Counted from the stretch's first letter, positions 1 to 9,342 are shown. The stretch: 31,763 bases of DNA from an uncultured Eubacteriales bacterium (GCA_902493155.1 CABUOE010000003.1:1-31763), one strand, 5' to 3'. Notes: generated from the letters alone by a model not told the origin. Numbers and translations are program-made.

Positions 1-969
1 GACGAATCGTTTATTTCCCGGGAGATGAACCGCCGCCGGGCCAAGGGCGACGGGCTGTCCACCCCCAGGGTGGAGGCCGATGTACCTCAGATTATAAGCG
101 GGGTATTCGAAGGGAAAACCACCGGGACGCCCCTTTGCGCCATCATTCAAAACGGCAATACCCGATCGGGCGACTACGACCGGACGAAAAATTTGGCCCG
201 GCCGTCCCACGCGGATTTTACCGGTTTCGTGCGGTATCAGGGCCGCAACGATTACCGGGGCGGCGGGCATTTTTCCGGCCGTCTGACGGCACCTTTGGTG
301 TTTGCAGGGGCGGTGGCCAAGCTGGCGCTTCGGGAGCGGGAAATTTTCGTCGGCGCTCACGTTTTGCAGGTGGGGGCTGAAAAGGATATCCCGTTTTCCA
401 AAGAGACGCTGACCGGAAAGGCCTTCGAAGCCCTGGCGGAGAAGGATTTCACCGTTTTAGACGACGAGGCCGGCGAGCGAATGAAGGTGCTTATCCAGGA
501 GGCGCGGATGAACCTCACTTCAGTTGGCGGGATCATTCAGTGTGCCGTTATCGGTATGCCCTGCGGAATTGGTTCCCCCGATAAGGACAATTTGGAAGGG
601 GTCATCGCCCGCAATATGTTCCGGGTGCCTGCGGTGAAAGGAATCGAATTTGGGCTGGGCTTTGGCTTTGCCTCCGCCTACGGCCATGAAGTGAACGACG
701 AAATGCGAATGGAAAACGGCAAGGTTGTCACCGAGACAAACCACAACGGCGGCATTTTGGGGGGAATCTCCAACGGGATGCCCATTGTGTTCCAGACGGT
801 TATCAAGCCCACCGCGTCCATCAGTAGGGAGCAGAAGACAGTCAATTTAGCCCATATGCAGGACGAGACGCTCATCATCAAGGGGCGGCACGATCCCTGC
901 ATTCTTTCCCGGGCCTCGGTAGTGGTGGAAAGCGCGGCGGCGCTTTCGGTGCTGGAAGCCCTGTCGTGA
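1..969 (+). CDS. aroC: Chorismate synthase, 5' end cut by window edge
   Basis: Last step of the shikimate pathway: removes phosphate from 5-enolpyruvylshikimate 3-phosphate to give chorismate, using reduced FMN. The frame is already open at base 1, where it reads DESFISREMNRRR, which matches the early part of the family, so the true start lies upstream. Visible family hallmarks are the RNDYRGGGHFSGRLTAP stretch and the FMN/substrate-binding NHNGGILGGISNGMPI stretch near the C-terminus. The stop overlaps a possible GTG start of the next gene (GTGA at 966-969). It heads the visible part of an aroC-pheA-aroK-aroE run that supplies phenylalanine and other aromatic products. Only the extreme N-terminus is missing. 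Confidence 0.95.
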   Translation, partial: DESFISREMNRRRAKGDGLSTPRVEADVPQIISGVFEGKTTGTPLCAIIQNGNTRSGDYDRTKNLARPSHADFTGFVRYQGRNDYRGGGHFSGRLTAPLVFAGAVAKLALREREIFVGAHVLQVGAEKDIPFSKETLTGKAFEALAEKDFTVLDDEAGERMKVLIQEARMNLTSVGGIIQCAVIGMPCGIGSPDKDNLEGVIARNMFRVPAVKGIEFGLGFGFASAYGHEVNDEMRMENGKVVTETNHNGGILGGISNGMPIVFQTVIKPTASISREQKTVNLAHMQDETLIIKGRHDPCILSRASVVVESAAALSVLEALS

Positions 970-1004
970 GGCAAAGGACAAGTACAGAAAAAGGATTGAA
1001 AGAG

Positions 1005-1847
1005 ATGAAAGATATTGTTGCGTATTGCGGCGTTCCCGGTTCATATGCGGAGGAGGCCGCCCTTTCCTATTTTGGGGAAGCAGCCAAGCTTATTACTTCT
1101 GGCTCCTTTGCAGGGGCCTTTGAGGCGCTTAAGCAGCAAAAGGCAAACTATGCCGTGGTGCCGCTGGAAAACAGCTCTACCGGCGCGATAGCCGCTGTTT
1201 ATGACCTGCTGGGTCAGTACGGGTTTTCGATCGTGGGGGAATGCCCTATTGAGATCAATCACTGCCTGCTGGCGCGGTCGGGGACAAAACTCGAGGATAT
1301 CACCGAAGTGTTTTCCCATGAGCAGGGACTTTTTCAATCCAGAGATTTTTTAGCGGAGCACCCGAACTGGAAGCAGACGGCGCTGTACAATACCGCCGCC
1401 GCGGCAAAAATGGTCAGCGAAGGGGATAAACCCCATTGGGCTGCCATCGCCAGCCGCCGGTCGGCGGATATTTACCACCTGGACATTCTGGCGGAAAAAA
1501 CAAACTTCAAAGACCAGAACCAGACCCGTTTCGTAGTGGTGGCGCCAAAGGCCATTCACTCCCCGGAAAACAACAAGGTATCCCTTGCCTTTACGCTGCC
1601 CAACGTCAGCGGAAGCCTTTATCGGATTTTGGAAATTTTCGCTCGGGAGAAGCTGAACCTTTTAAAGATCGAGTCCCACCCCATCGCCAACAAAAACTGG
1701 GAGTACCTTTTTTTCCTGGATTTTACGGCCGAGACCATTGACAGCCGGATTGAGGGGATTTTGGAGGAAATCTCCAAGGCTTCCCAGACACTGAAAATCT
1801 TGGGGTACTACAAAAATGCCATAGGAGTGGAACGAGATGGAGAATAA
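1005..1847 (+). CDS. pheA: Prephenate dehydratase (monofunctional, PDT + ACT)
   Basis: Converts prephenate to phenylpyruvate in phenylalanine synthesis. The N-terminal two thirds is the periplasmic-binding-like PDT domain: YCGVPGSYAEEAA at the start, the VPLENSSTGAI substrate loop, and the conserved TRFVVV motif near residue 180. The C-terminal third is an ACT domain with GSLYRIL and the ESHP variant of the ESRP motif that binds phenylalanine, so feedback inhibition is expected. There is no chorismate mutase domain. The ATG at 1005 was chosen because AAAGGA lies about 10 bases upstream. An in-frame GTG at 966 would overlap aroC but has no ribosome binding site. The 3' end overlaps aroK by 11 bases, implying coupled translation. 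Confidence 0.93.
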   Translation: MKDIVAYCGVPGSYAEEAALSYFGEAAKLITSGSFAGAFEALKQQKANYAVVPLENSSTGAIAAVYDLLGQYGFSIVGECPIEINHCLLARSGTKLEDITEVFSHEQGLFQSRDFLAEHPNWKQTALYNTAAAAKMVSEGDKPHWAAIASRRSADIYHLDILAEKTNFKDQNQTRFVVVAPKAIHSPENNKVSLAFTLPNVSGSLYRILEIFAREKLNLLKIESHPIANKNWEYLFFLDFTAETIDSRIEGILEEISKASQTLKILGYYKNAIGVERDGE

Positions 1848-2340
1848 CATCGTGCTTATTGGCATGCCGGGTTCCGGAAAAAGTATTGTGGGGCAGATTT
1901 TGGCGCGGAAAACCGGCTTGTCCTTTGTGGATTTGGATGCCTTCATCGAAGAGGTGGCGGGAAAATCAATTCCGCAGATTTTCGCCGAAGACGGGGAAGC
2001 AATTTTCCGGGATTTAGAGCAGCAATGTGCGGAAGAGGTTTCCAGACGGAGCGGGCAGGTGATTGCGACCGGCGGCGGAGTGATTTTGCGGGAAGCGAAC
2101 ATGAGAGCACTTTCCCATAACGGCGTCATTGTTTTCCTCGACCGCCCGGTGTCCGACATTTTAGGGGAGAATCTGTCTGGCAGGCCCCTTCTGACCGACG
2201 ACGCCAATCGGATTCACCGCTTGTACGACGAGCGGATCCAGCTTTACCGTCGATACGGGCAAATTACAGTGAAAAACGACGGAATGCCGGAACAGGCGGC
2301 CGCCGAAATTGTTGATGCAGTAGGGAGGCTGAAAAATTGA
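1837..2340 (+). CDS. aroK: Shikimate kinase
   Basis: Phosphorylates shikimate at the 3-hydroxyl with ATP. At 167 aa it has normal family length. It shows the P-loop GMPGSGKS at residues 9-16, the DLD substrate/Mg motif near residue 33, and the shikimate-binding GGGVI near residue 80. The LSGRPLL lid region carries the conserved arginine. Its start lies inside the end of pheA and its stop overlaps the TTG start of aroE, so three consecutive aromatic genes are chained by overlaps. A gluconate kinase is a distant alternative from the fold, but the neighbours make shikimate kinase nearly certain. Confidence 0.93.
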   Translation: MENNIVLIGMPGSGKSIVGQILARKTGLSFVDLDAFIEEVAGKSIPQIFAEDGEAIFRDLEQQCAEEVSRRSGQVIATGGGVILREANMRALSHNGVIVFLDRPVSDILGENLSGRPLLTDDANRIHRLYDERIQLYRRYGQITVKNDGMPEQAAAEIVDAVGRLKN

Positions 2341-3176
2341 ACCGGTATCATATGGGAGTCATCGGAGATCCCATCGCCCACACCCTGTCTCCTGCCATCC
2401 ACACCAAAATGGCGGAACATCTGGGGCTTTGCTGCGACTATACCGCCCATCATGTGAAAAGCGGAGAACTGGGGGATTTTGTGTGGATGGCGACAGCGGA
2501 ACATTTCGCCGGATTCAATGTAACGATTCCCCACAAAAAGGCTATCATGGACTTTTTGGACGAGTGTGACCCTTATGCGGCCAAATGTGGGGCGGTGAAT
2601 ACCGTGAAGATTTCCGGCGGAAAGCGCAAGGGTTATAACACCGACGGAGACGGCCTGTACGCGTCCTTGAATCAGAACGGTATCCTGATGGATAAAAGCC
2701 GGGTTTTGCTGTTAGGAGCAGGGGGAGCGGCGCTCTCCATCTGCCAGAAGGCTCTGGATGTTGGAGCGAAGGTGATGGTTCTTTGCCGGACGCCGGAAAA
2801 GGCCGCCGCCTTTTCCGAGAGGCAGGGTGTAATCGTGGGGGAGTTATCCCCCACTGTACAGAAAGAATGTGCAAAATCCGCCGACATTATTATCAACGCC
2901 ACTCCTTTGGGAATGGAGGGAATTTCCGATGACTTTGCGGATTTTTCCTTCCTGGATGGGACGGAAGCGGCAGTGTATGACATCGTCTACAAGCCGGCGG
3001 AGACCTCTCTGCTGCGGGAAAGTCGGAAAAGGGGCTTAAAGGCGTTCAACGGACTGGGGATGCTCATCAATCAGGCGATTTACGCCTTTTCCATTTTTAC
3101 TGGGCAGGAATTTGACTTTGGGGAAATGTCTCGTTATTTGGAGCAGGAAATCGGAAAAATTGTTTACGCAAAATAG
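2337..3176 (+). CDS. aroE: Shikimate dehydrogenase (NADP)
   Basis: Reduces 3-dehydroshikimate to shikimate. The N-terminal substrate domain has GDPIAHTLSP (shikimate-binding Ser), FNVTIPHKK with the catalytic lysine, and NTDGDG with the catalytic aspartate. The Rossmann domain begins near residue 122 with LLGAGGAA, and ATPLGM and FNGLGMLINQA follow in the expected order. The TTG start is supported by GGGAGG at 2323-2328, eight bases upstream, and by its overlap with the aroK stop (TTGA). Length is 279 aa, normal for a single-domain AroE. It is the last gene of the run; a terminator begins seven bases after the stop. Confidence 0.93.
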   Translation: MNRYHMGVIGDPIAHTLSPAIHTKMAEHLGLCCDYTAHHVKSGELGDFVWMATAEHFAGFNVTIPHKKAIMDFLDECDPYAAKCGAVNTVKISGGKRKGYNTDGDGLYASLNQNGILMDKSRVLLLGAGGAALSICQKALDVGAKVMVLCRTPEKAAAFSERQGVIVGELSPTVQKECAKSADIIINATPLGMEGISDDFADFSFLDGTEAAVYDIVYKPAETSLLRESRKRGLKAFNGLGMLINQAIYAFSIFTGQEFDFGEMSRYLEQEIGKIVYAK

Positions 3177-3182
3177 CAAAAA

Positions 3183-3210
3183 TCCGCTGAGTGTACTCGG
3201 CGGATTTTTT
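3183..3210 (+). terminator. Intrinsic terminator of the aro operon
   Basis: A 9-bp stem with one G-T wobble (3183-3191 with 3196-3204) and a four-base loop is followed by six T residues. It sits just after the aroE stop codon and ends the aromatic operon. Confidence 0.85.
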
Positions 3211-3253
3211 GTGATACAATAAGGTTATTGAGCTTTAGGAAAGGATTTTACAT

Positions 3254-4084
3254 ATGTCGCTGTTTATCTGTCCTGTTTGTGGAAAACCGCTGGAGCAACA
3301 GGAGAAAAGTTACTGCTGCCCAAACCGCCACAACTTTGACCGCGCCAAAAGCGGGTACGTAAATCTGCTCCCCATTAAGGGAAAGCACTCCAAGGTGCCG
3401 GGGGACAACAAGCTGATGGTCGCGGCTCGGCAGGAATTTTTGAATGAGGGATATTATCTGCCCCTTTGTGAACAGCTCCGCGAGATGGTAATGGCCCATC
3501 TTCCCAAGGATAGTGGAGAGATTGCGGTTTTGGACGCTGGGTGCGGAGAGGGGTATTATACCTCCCATCTTCACCTCTCGCTGAAACAGGCGGGGATTTC
3601 GACGCAGGTGATGGGAGTGGACATCTCCAAATTTGCGTTGGACAAGGCTTCCAAGAAGGATCGGGACATCGCTTACGCGGTGGGGAGTATTTTCCATCTG
3701 CCGGTGGGAGATAGTTGCTGCGATTTGCTGCTAAACTTGTTTGCGCCCTACTGCGGGGGAGAATTTTTGCGGGTGTTGAAGCCCCAAGGCCTGATGGCGA
3801 TGGTGATTCCTGGGGAGCGTCATCTGTGGGAGCTGAAAAAGGTTTTATACGACGGCCCATATCCCAACGAAGTAAAAGATTACACGTTGGATGGTTTTGA
3901 AATAGTTGAACGGAAACTTGTCCAGGAACAAATAGAATTGCGCTGTCAGAAGGATATCGACAACTTGTTTAAGATGACGCCTTACTACTATAAAACGCCG
4001 CAGAAGGGTGCAGAGCGGCTTTCAGCGCTTTCTGCCCTCAAAACAGAAATTGAATTTGAAGTTTTGCTGTACCGGAAAAAATAA
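3254..4084 (+). CDS. rlmA: 23S rRNA (guanine-N1)-methyltransferase, RlmA family
   Basis: Predicted SAM-dependent N1-methylation of a guanine in helix 35 of 23S rRNA (G745 or G748 type). The N-terminus carries the family zinc site: C6-x2-C9, then CCPNRHNFD supplying cysteine and histidine near residues 21-26. It is followed by the SGYVNLL and GDNKLMVAARQEFL segments typical of RlmA. The SAM motif is VLDAGCGEGYY near residue 95. Length (276 aa) is normal. The AGGAAAGGA ribosome site lies about 10 bases before the ATG. It stands alone after the aro terminator; a TACAAT -10-like element is at 3215-3220, but I see no good -35. Whether it modifies G745 or G748 cannot be told from sequence. Confidence 0.85.
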   Translation: MSLFICPVCGKPLEQQEKSYCCPNRHNFDRAKSGYVNLLPIKGKHSKVPGDNKLMVAARQEFLNEGYYLPLCEQLREMVMAHLPKDSGEIAVLDAGCGEGYYTSHLHLSLKQAGISTQVMGVDISKFALDKASKKDRDIAYAVGSIFHLPVGDSCCDLLLNLFAPYCGGEFLRVLKPQGLMAMVIPGERHLWELKKVLYDGPYPNEVKDYTLDGFEIVERKLVQEQIELRCQKDIDNLFKMTPYYYKTPQKGAERLSALSALKTEIEFEVLLYRKK

Positions 4085-4121
4085 CCTCTTTCATCCGCCT
4101 CAATACTGGTATTTTTGATTT

Positions 4122-4151
4122 CGCAACGGTTTGTTGCGGAAGTTCCAACAA
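4122..4151. promoter_or_regulatory. Overlapping inverted repeats upstream of the XRE gene
   Basis: CGCAAC (4122-4127) and GTTGCG (4133-4138) form a perfect 6-bp inverted repeat. A second imperfect palindrome, TTGTTGCGGAA / TTCCAACAA, spans 4131-4151. There is no T-run after either, so a terminator is unlikely. Its place about 60 bases before an XRE-type gene suggests an operator for autoregulation, which is inference. Confidence 0.3.
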
Positions 4152-4210
4152 AAACAGGTAGTGTGCAACGGGCTTTTTTGATAGGATATTTCCAGAAAGG
4201 GGGTCTCTTT

Positions 4211-4690
4211 ATGAATTTGGGAGAGAACTTACAGGCTCTAAGACGGCGGCAGGGCCTTTCTCAGGAACAGCTTGCTGAAAAGCTGGACGTGACAAGACAG
4301 ACCATTTCCAAATGGGAACTAAACCAGTCGGCGCCGGATTTAAATTTTCTCTGCCAATTGAGCGAGATTTTTGGGATTTCGTTGGACGCATTGGTAAAAG
4401 GCGAGGGGGAGCCAGAAGAAAATACCGTGCAGGAGAGTACTAAGCCGCGAAAAAAGGGAAAGTGGCAGCTGATAATAATGGCAGCTGTCAGCCTTTTGCT
4501 GCTGATTTTATCCGGGTATGTCATCTATCAGCTCAACCAGTCGCCCATTATTGGCGGGGCGGATGGACCTACCGGGATTTTGGTGGTGTCCACATGGGAT
4601 TCCTATATTCCCTTATTTGTGGCAACGGGAATTTTGTGTGTTGGCACGCTGGGATTTCTATGGAAGTATCTGAAACAGCGGCGGAAATAA
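4211..4690 (+). CDS. Membrane-anchored XRE-family regulator with GGADGPT motif
   Basis: At 159 aa from the preferred start. Residues 1-65 are a classic XRE helix-turn-helix: LGENLQALRRRQGLSQEQLA, then VTRQTISKWE as recognition helix, then PDLNFLCQLSEIFGISLDAL. A basic linker (KPRKKGK) precedes a hydrophobic helix at about residues 83-106 and a second one at about 132-150, so the protein is probably a two-pass membrane regulator with a cytoplasmic DNA-binding head. Between the helices is SPIIGGADGPTGIL (from residue 111), a motif known from the sodium-pump decarboxylase beta subunit. The longer frame from 4115 was rejected: AAAGGGGGT lies just before the ATG at 4211, and homology begins there. 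Target and signal are unknown. Confidence 0.85.
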   Translation: MNLGENLQALRRRQGLSQEQLAEKLDVTRQTISKWELNQSAPDLNFLCQLSEIFGISLDALVKGEGEPEENTVQESTKPRKKGKWQLIIMAAVSLLLLILSGYVIYQLNQSPIIGGADGPTGILVVSTWDSYIPLFVATGILCVGTLGFLWKYLKQRRK

Positions 4691-4734
4691 TTGATGTGTT
4701 TTAAAGAGAATCCCAGAGGAAATCGCTGCATAGA

Positions 4735-4770
4735 AAAAGGACGAAACCGAGTTTTCCGTTTCGTCCTTTT
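4735..4770. terminator. Bidirectional terminator between XRE gene and groEL
   Basis: A perfect 13-bp stem (4735-4747 with 4758-4770) with a 10-base loop is flanked by A-run and T-run, so it can act in both directions. It closes the convergent XRE gene (plus) and groEL (minus). Confidence 0.85.
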
Positions 4771-4783
4771 ATCCTTATGGAGA

Positions 4784-6406
<1,623 letters not shown>

Positions 6407-6436
6407 GGTGAATTCCTCCTCTATTTTCGAAACTTA

Positions 6437-6721
6437 TTATTCTACTACTGCCAAAACGTCACTCTGACGGAGAATGGTATATTCCTCGCCGTCCAGCTTC
6501 ACTTCGGTTCCAGCGTATTTGCTGATGAGCACTTTGTCGCCGACTTTCAGTTCCATGGTGACCTCTTTGCCGTCTACGACGCCGCCTTTTCCGACTGCGA
6601 CGACTTCTGCCATAGAGGGTTTTTCTTTGGCGCTTCCGGCCAGGATGATGCCACTTTTGGTGGTTTCCTCGGCTTCTACCATTTTAATGACGACACGGTC
6701 TGCCAACGGTTTGATGTTCAT
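6437..6721 (-). CDS. groES: Co-chaperonin GroES (Hsp10)
   Basis: Heptameric lid of the GroEL chamber, 94 aa, normal length. Conserved features are MNIKPLADRVVIK at the start, the mobile loop region EETTKSGIILAGSAKEKP with the hydrophobic IIL that docks on GroEL, and the VGDKVLISKYAGTEVKLDGEEY segment. An AGGAGGACATG ribosome site precedes the ATG. It is the first gene of the groESL operon, with the CIRCE operator about 45 bases upstream. Confidence 0.99.
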   Translation of the reverse strand: MNIKPLADRVVIKMVEAEETTKSGIILAGSAKEKPSMAEVVAVGKGGVVDGKEVTMELKVGDKVLISKYAGTEVKLDGEEYTILRQSDVLAVVE

Positions 6722-6762
6722 AATTCATGTCCTCCTTGATATATTTAGCATTTTGGTTACTC

Positions 6763-6805
6763 AGATAGTGTTAGCACTCAAATATATGGAGTGCTAACAC
6801 TATCT
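6763..6805 (-). promoter_or_regulatory. CIRCE operator (HrcA site), extended palindrome
   Basis: The consensus CIRCE TTAGCACTC-N9-GAGTGCTAA is present without mismatch at 6771-6797. The palindrome goes on for eight more bases on each side, making 17-bp perfect arms (6763-6779 and 6789-6805). It lies between the groESL promoter and the groES ribosome site, which is the usual place for HrcA repression of heat-shock genes. hrcA itself is not in this window. Confidence 0.97.
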
Positions 6806-6833
6806 ATTTTATCGGTTATTTGTGAAAAATCAA
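6806..6833 (-). promoter_or_regulatory. groES: SigA-type promoter of groESL
   Basis: Read on the minus strand: TTGATT (6828-6833) as -35, a 16-base spacer, and TAAAAT (6806-6811) as -10. The CIRCE palindrome starts next to the -10, so HrcA would block the start site. Confidence 0.75.
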
Positions 6834-6945
6834 GTACTTTATTTTTAACATTTTGTTTTTTGTAGAATTCCATAAAAATCATTGCGTATAAATATATTAT
6901 TTATGCAAACTATCCCGGGCAAATTGGAAAAACTTTAAAAATTTC

Positions 6946-6974
6946 TTGCAGAAAACAGCCATCTCCGGTATAAT
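6946..6974 (+). promoter_or_regulatory. SigA-type promoter of the DegV gene
   Basis: TTGCAG (6946-6951), a 17-base spacer, and TATAAT (6969-6974), followed by a leader of about 50 bases to the TTG start. The AT-rich stretch 6806-6945 between the divergent groESL and DegV promoters holds no further gene that I can see. Confidence 0.75.
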
Positions 6975-7033
6975 ATAAAATAGAAAATGATAGGTGAGCG
7001 TTTAGCCGCCTTGGTAAGAAAAGGGGAGTCAAT

Positions 7034-7915
7034 TTGGAAGCCAGAAAATATATCATTTCCACCGAAACTACCTGCGACATGGAGATGTCGTATTACAAAG
7101 AGCACAGCATCCATTTGCTGGGGATGACGTATACCTTAAACGGGATTGACTACGATTCTGCTAGCGAAGAAAATTTGCCCATCAAGGAGTTTTACCGGCA
7201 GCTTCGGGAGGGCGGCGAATCCAAAACTGCCCAGGTTTCGCTGGATAAGGCTACTTCTGCGTTTGAGAAGCTGGTGGAAGAAGGTTACGATGTTTTTCAT
7301 CTGGCTTTTTCTTCGGCCCTTAGCGGCACTTATCAAAGCTGCACTGTCGCCGCTAACGACGTGATGGAACGGCACCCGGAGGCGAAGATCATTGTAGTGG
7401 ATTCTTTGGCCGCGTCCATGGGGCAGGGGTTGATGCTCAACTACGCCGTCACGCTGAAGGAGCAGGGCAAGAGTCTTGAGGAGCTCACCGCGATTATTGA
7501 AGCAGAAAAGCTTCGTTTCTGCCACAACTTTACCGTTGACGACTTGCACTTCCTTCACCGTGGCGGAAGGGTTTCCAAAATGACGGCCATCATGGGCACA
7601 GCACTGGGCATCAAGCCCACCCTGCATGTGGACGACGAGGGGCGGCTCATCAATGTGGGCAAGGTCCGGGGCCGGAAACAGTCTCTGAACTGGCTGGTGG
7701 ATCAAATGGGAGAGCGGATCGGTTCCCATAAAAACGACGTGGTCTATGTGAGTCACGGCGACTGCGAGGACGACGCCAAATATGTGGCAGATCTGGTGAG
7801 AAAACGCTTCGGTATCAAAAATATCGTGATCGGATATATCGGGCCGGTGATCGGTACTCATTCCGGGCCGGGAACGGTGGCGCTTTTCTTCGTGGGAGAC
7901 ACACGAGATATTTAA
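7034..7915 (+). CDS. DegV family fatty-acid-binding protein
   Basis: At 293 aa, with the family order intact: an N-terminal strand ISTETTCDM (DegV STxD-like), then TAQVSLDKATSAFEKL, the FSSALSGTYQSC lipid-carboxylate-binding loop near residue 95, VVDSLAASMGQGLML, and VDDLHFLHRGGRVS near residue 178, followed by GIKPTLHVDDEGRL. DegV proteins bind long-chain fatty acids; some act as FakB, presenting fatty acid to the kinase FakA. No fakA is visible here, so a FakB role is possible but not shown. The TTG start is preceded by AAAAGGGGAG. Monocistronic, with its own promoter and terminator. Confidence 0.9.
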   Translation: MEARKYIISTETTCDMEMSYYKEHSIHLLGMTYTLNGIDYDSASEENLPIKEFYRQLREGGESKTAQVSLDKATSAFEKLVEEGYDVFHLAFSSALSGTYQSCTVAANDVMERHPEAKIIVVDSLAASMGQGLMLNYAVTLKEQGKSLEELTAIIEAEKLRFCHNFTVDDLHFLHRGGRVSKMTAIMGTALGIKPTLHVDDEGRLINVGKVRGRKQSLNWLVDQMGERIGSHKNDVVYVSHGDCEDDAKYVADLVRKRFGIKNIVIGYIGPVIGTHSGPGTVALFFVGDTRDI

Positions 7916-7923
7916 AGCAAAAA

Positions 7924-7957
7924 ACGGCGGAGGTTTTTAAAACCTTCGCTGTTTTTA
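7924..7957 (+). terminator. Terminator after the DegV gene
   Basis: Imperfect stem 7924-7937 with 7939-7952, including G-T wobbles, followed by a T-run. The centre is AT only, so the real loop is probably TTTTAAAA-like and the stable part is the GC half. Confidence 0.65.
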
Positions 7958-8017
7958 TCAAGGTACTGGAGTCAAATACCGGTTCGCCAAAGACAGTTAT
8001 TTTTGCCATTCTGCGAA

Positions 8018-8046
8018 TTGACAGGGCAAAACCCCTGTGCTATACT
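8018..8046 (+). promoter_or_regulatory. ilvE: Consensus SigA promoter of ilvE with inverted repeat in spacer
   Basis: TTGACA (8018-8023) and TATACT (8041-8046) with a 17-base spacer, close to the ideal. An ACAGGG / CCCTGT inverted repeat (8021-8026 and 8033-8038, loop of six) covers the end of the -35 and most of the spacer and may be an operator. Confidence 0.85.
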
Positions 8047-8091
8047 GAAAAATAATAAAAATTTCTGTAAAAGGATCGAGGAATGATTGTC

Positions 8092-9159
8092 ATGAACGAA
8101 ATCAAAATCCAGCGGAATACCGCGCCGAAACCAAAACCGGACGAGAACAATCTGGTCTTCGGCAAATATTTTACCGACCATATGTTTGAAATGGACTGGA
8201 ATCAGCAAGAAGGATGGCATGACGCGAGAATCGTCCCCTACGGTCCTTTAGAGCTGAGCCCGGCCTGTACCTGCCTTCATTACGGTCAGGAGACATTCGA
8301 GGGCATGAAGGCCTACCGGAATCCCCACGGCGAGATCTATCTGTTCCGTCCTATGGAAAACTTTAAACGATTGAACCGGTCTAACGAACGCCTTTGCATC
8401 CCTCAGATCGATGAGGAATTTGCACTGAAGGCGCTCTTGGAACTCGTTAAACTGGACAAAGAGTGGGTTCCCCACGCAGAGGGAACATCTCTGTATATAC
8501 GTCCTTTTGTCATCGGAACAGAGCCCTCTTTGGGTGCCCATTCATCTTCTGAGTATAAATTCCTCATTATCATGTGCCCGGTAGGGGCATATTATGCCAC
8601 CGGTCTCAATCCGGTGAGCATCTTTGTGGAAAACGAATATGTCCGCGCAGTGCGCGGCGGTACGGGCTTCGCCAAAACCGGCGGAAACTACGCCGCATCT
8701 CTGAAAGCACAGGACGTTGCCGCAGAGGAGGGCTTTTCCCAGGTGTTGTGGCTGGACGGTGTCGAGAGAAAGTACATCGAAGAAGTCGGCGCGATGAACG
8801 TATTCTTTGTATTGGAGGATGAAGTGGTTACCCCCGCATTACAGGGAAGTATTTTGCCCGGCATTACAAGAAAATCGGTTATTGAGCTGCTGGGTAGCTG
8901 GGGCTACAAGGTCAGCGAGAGAAGACTTTCTGTGGATGAATTGCTAGAGGATTATAAAGAAGGTAAATTTACCGAGATGTTTGGAAGCGGCACGGCTGCC
9001 GTCATCTCTCCGGTGGGATTGCTCCGATACAAGGACACCGATATGAAGCTTTCCGATGGAAAGATCGGCAAGCTGTCTCAGCGGCTTTACGATGAGCTCA
9101 CGGGAATCCAATGGGGCAAGCGTCCGGATCCGTTTGGATGGACGCTGAAAGTAGAATAA
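8092..9159 (+). CDS. ilvE: Branched-chain amino acid aminotransferase (class IV PLP)
   Basis: Transfers the amino group between glutamate and the keto acids of Leu, Ile and Val. The family marks are present: YGQETFEGMKAYR, FRPMENFKRLNRSNERLCIP, the PLP lysine in FAKTGGNYAASL, then EVGAMNVFFV and LPGITRKSVIEL. The length and motif order fit the eukaryote-like BCAT subgroup (about 355 aa) rather than the shorter E. coli IlvE type. Two in-frame starts are possible: 8083 (AAGGA seven bases before) and 8092 (GAGGA nine bases before). I prefer 8092 because homologues usually begin close to the NEIKI segment. It stands alone, with its own promoter and terminator. leuB lies at the far end of the window and is not linked. 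Confidence 0.93.
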   Translation: MNEIKIQRNTAPKPKPDENNLVFGKYFTDHMFEMDWNQQEGWHDARIVPYGPLELSPACTCLHYGQETFEGMKAYRNPHGEIYLFRPMENFKRLNRSNERLCIPQIDEEFALKALLELVKLDKEWVPHAEGTSLYIRPFVIGTEPSLGAHSSSEYKFLIIMCPVGAYYATGLNPVSIFVENEYVRAVRGGTGFAKTGGNYAASLKAQDVAAEEGFSQVLWLDGVERKYIEEVGAMNVFFVLEDEVVTPALQGSILPGITRKSVIELLGSWGYKVSERRLSVDELLEDYKEGKFTEMFGSGTAAVISPVGLLRYKDTDMKLSDGKIGKLSQRLYDELTGIQWGKRPDPFGWTLKVE

Positions 9160-9168
9160 TAATCGTAA

Positions 9169-9201
9169 ATGGGGGAAGAGAAATCTTCCCCCATAATTTT
9201 T
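9169..9201 (+). terminator. Terminator of ilvE
   Basis: A perfect 11-bp stem (9169-9179 with 9184-9194) with a GAAA loop is followed by an AT-rich tract with five T residues at 9197-9201. Confidence 0.85.
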
Positions 9202-9241
9202 AATGTTATAACGATGATATAGACATACATAATTTTACATA

Positions 9242-9275
9242 GGAAAAAGGCCCCGATTATTCGGGGCCTTTTTCC
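9242..9275. terminator. Bidirectional terminator at the end of the GH20 gene
   Basis: A perfect 15-bp stem (9242-9256 with 9261-9275) with a TTAT loop and A/T runs at its base. It serves the minus-strand glycosidase that ends at 9343 and backs up the ilvE terminator. The 9202-9342 interval holds nothing else that I can see. Confidence 0.85.
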
Positions 9276-9342
9276 GTGGAGAATATACTATAGCAAAAAG
9301 GAGAGCTAATTGAATAGCACTTAAGCTATAGAAATAGCCAGG

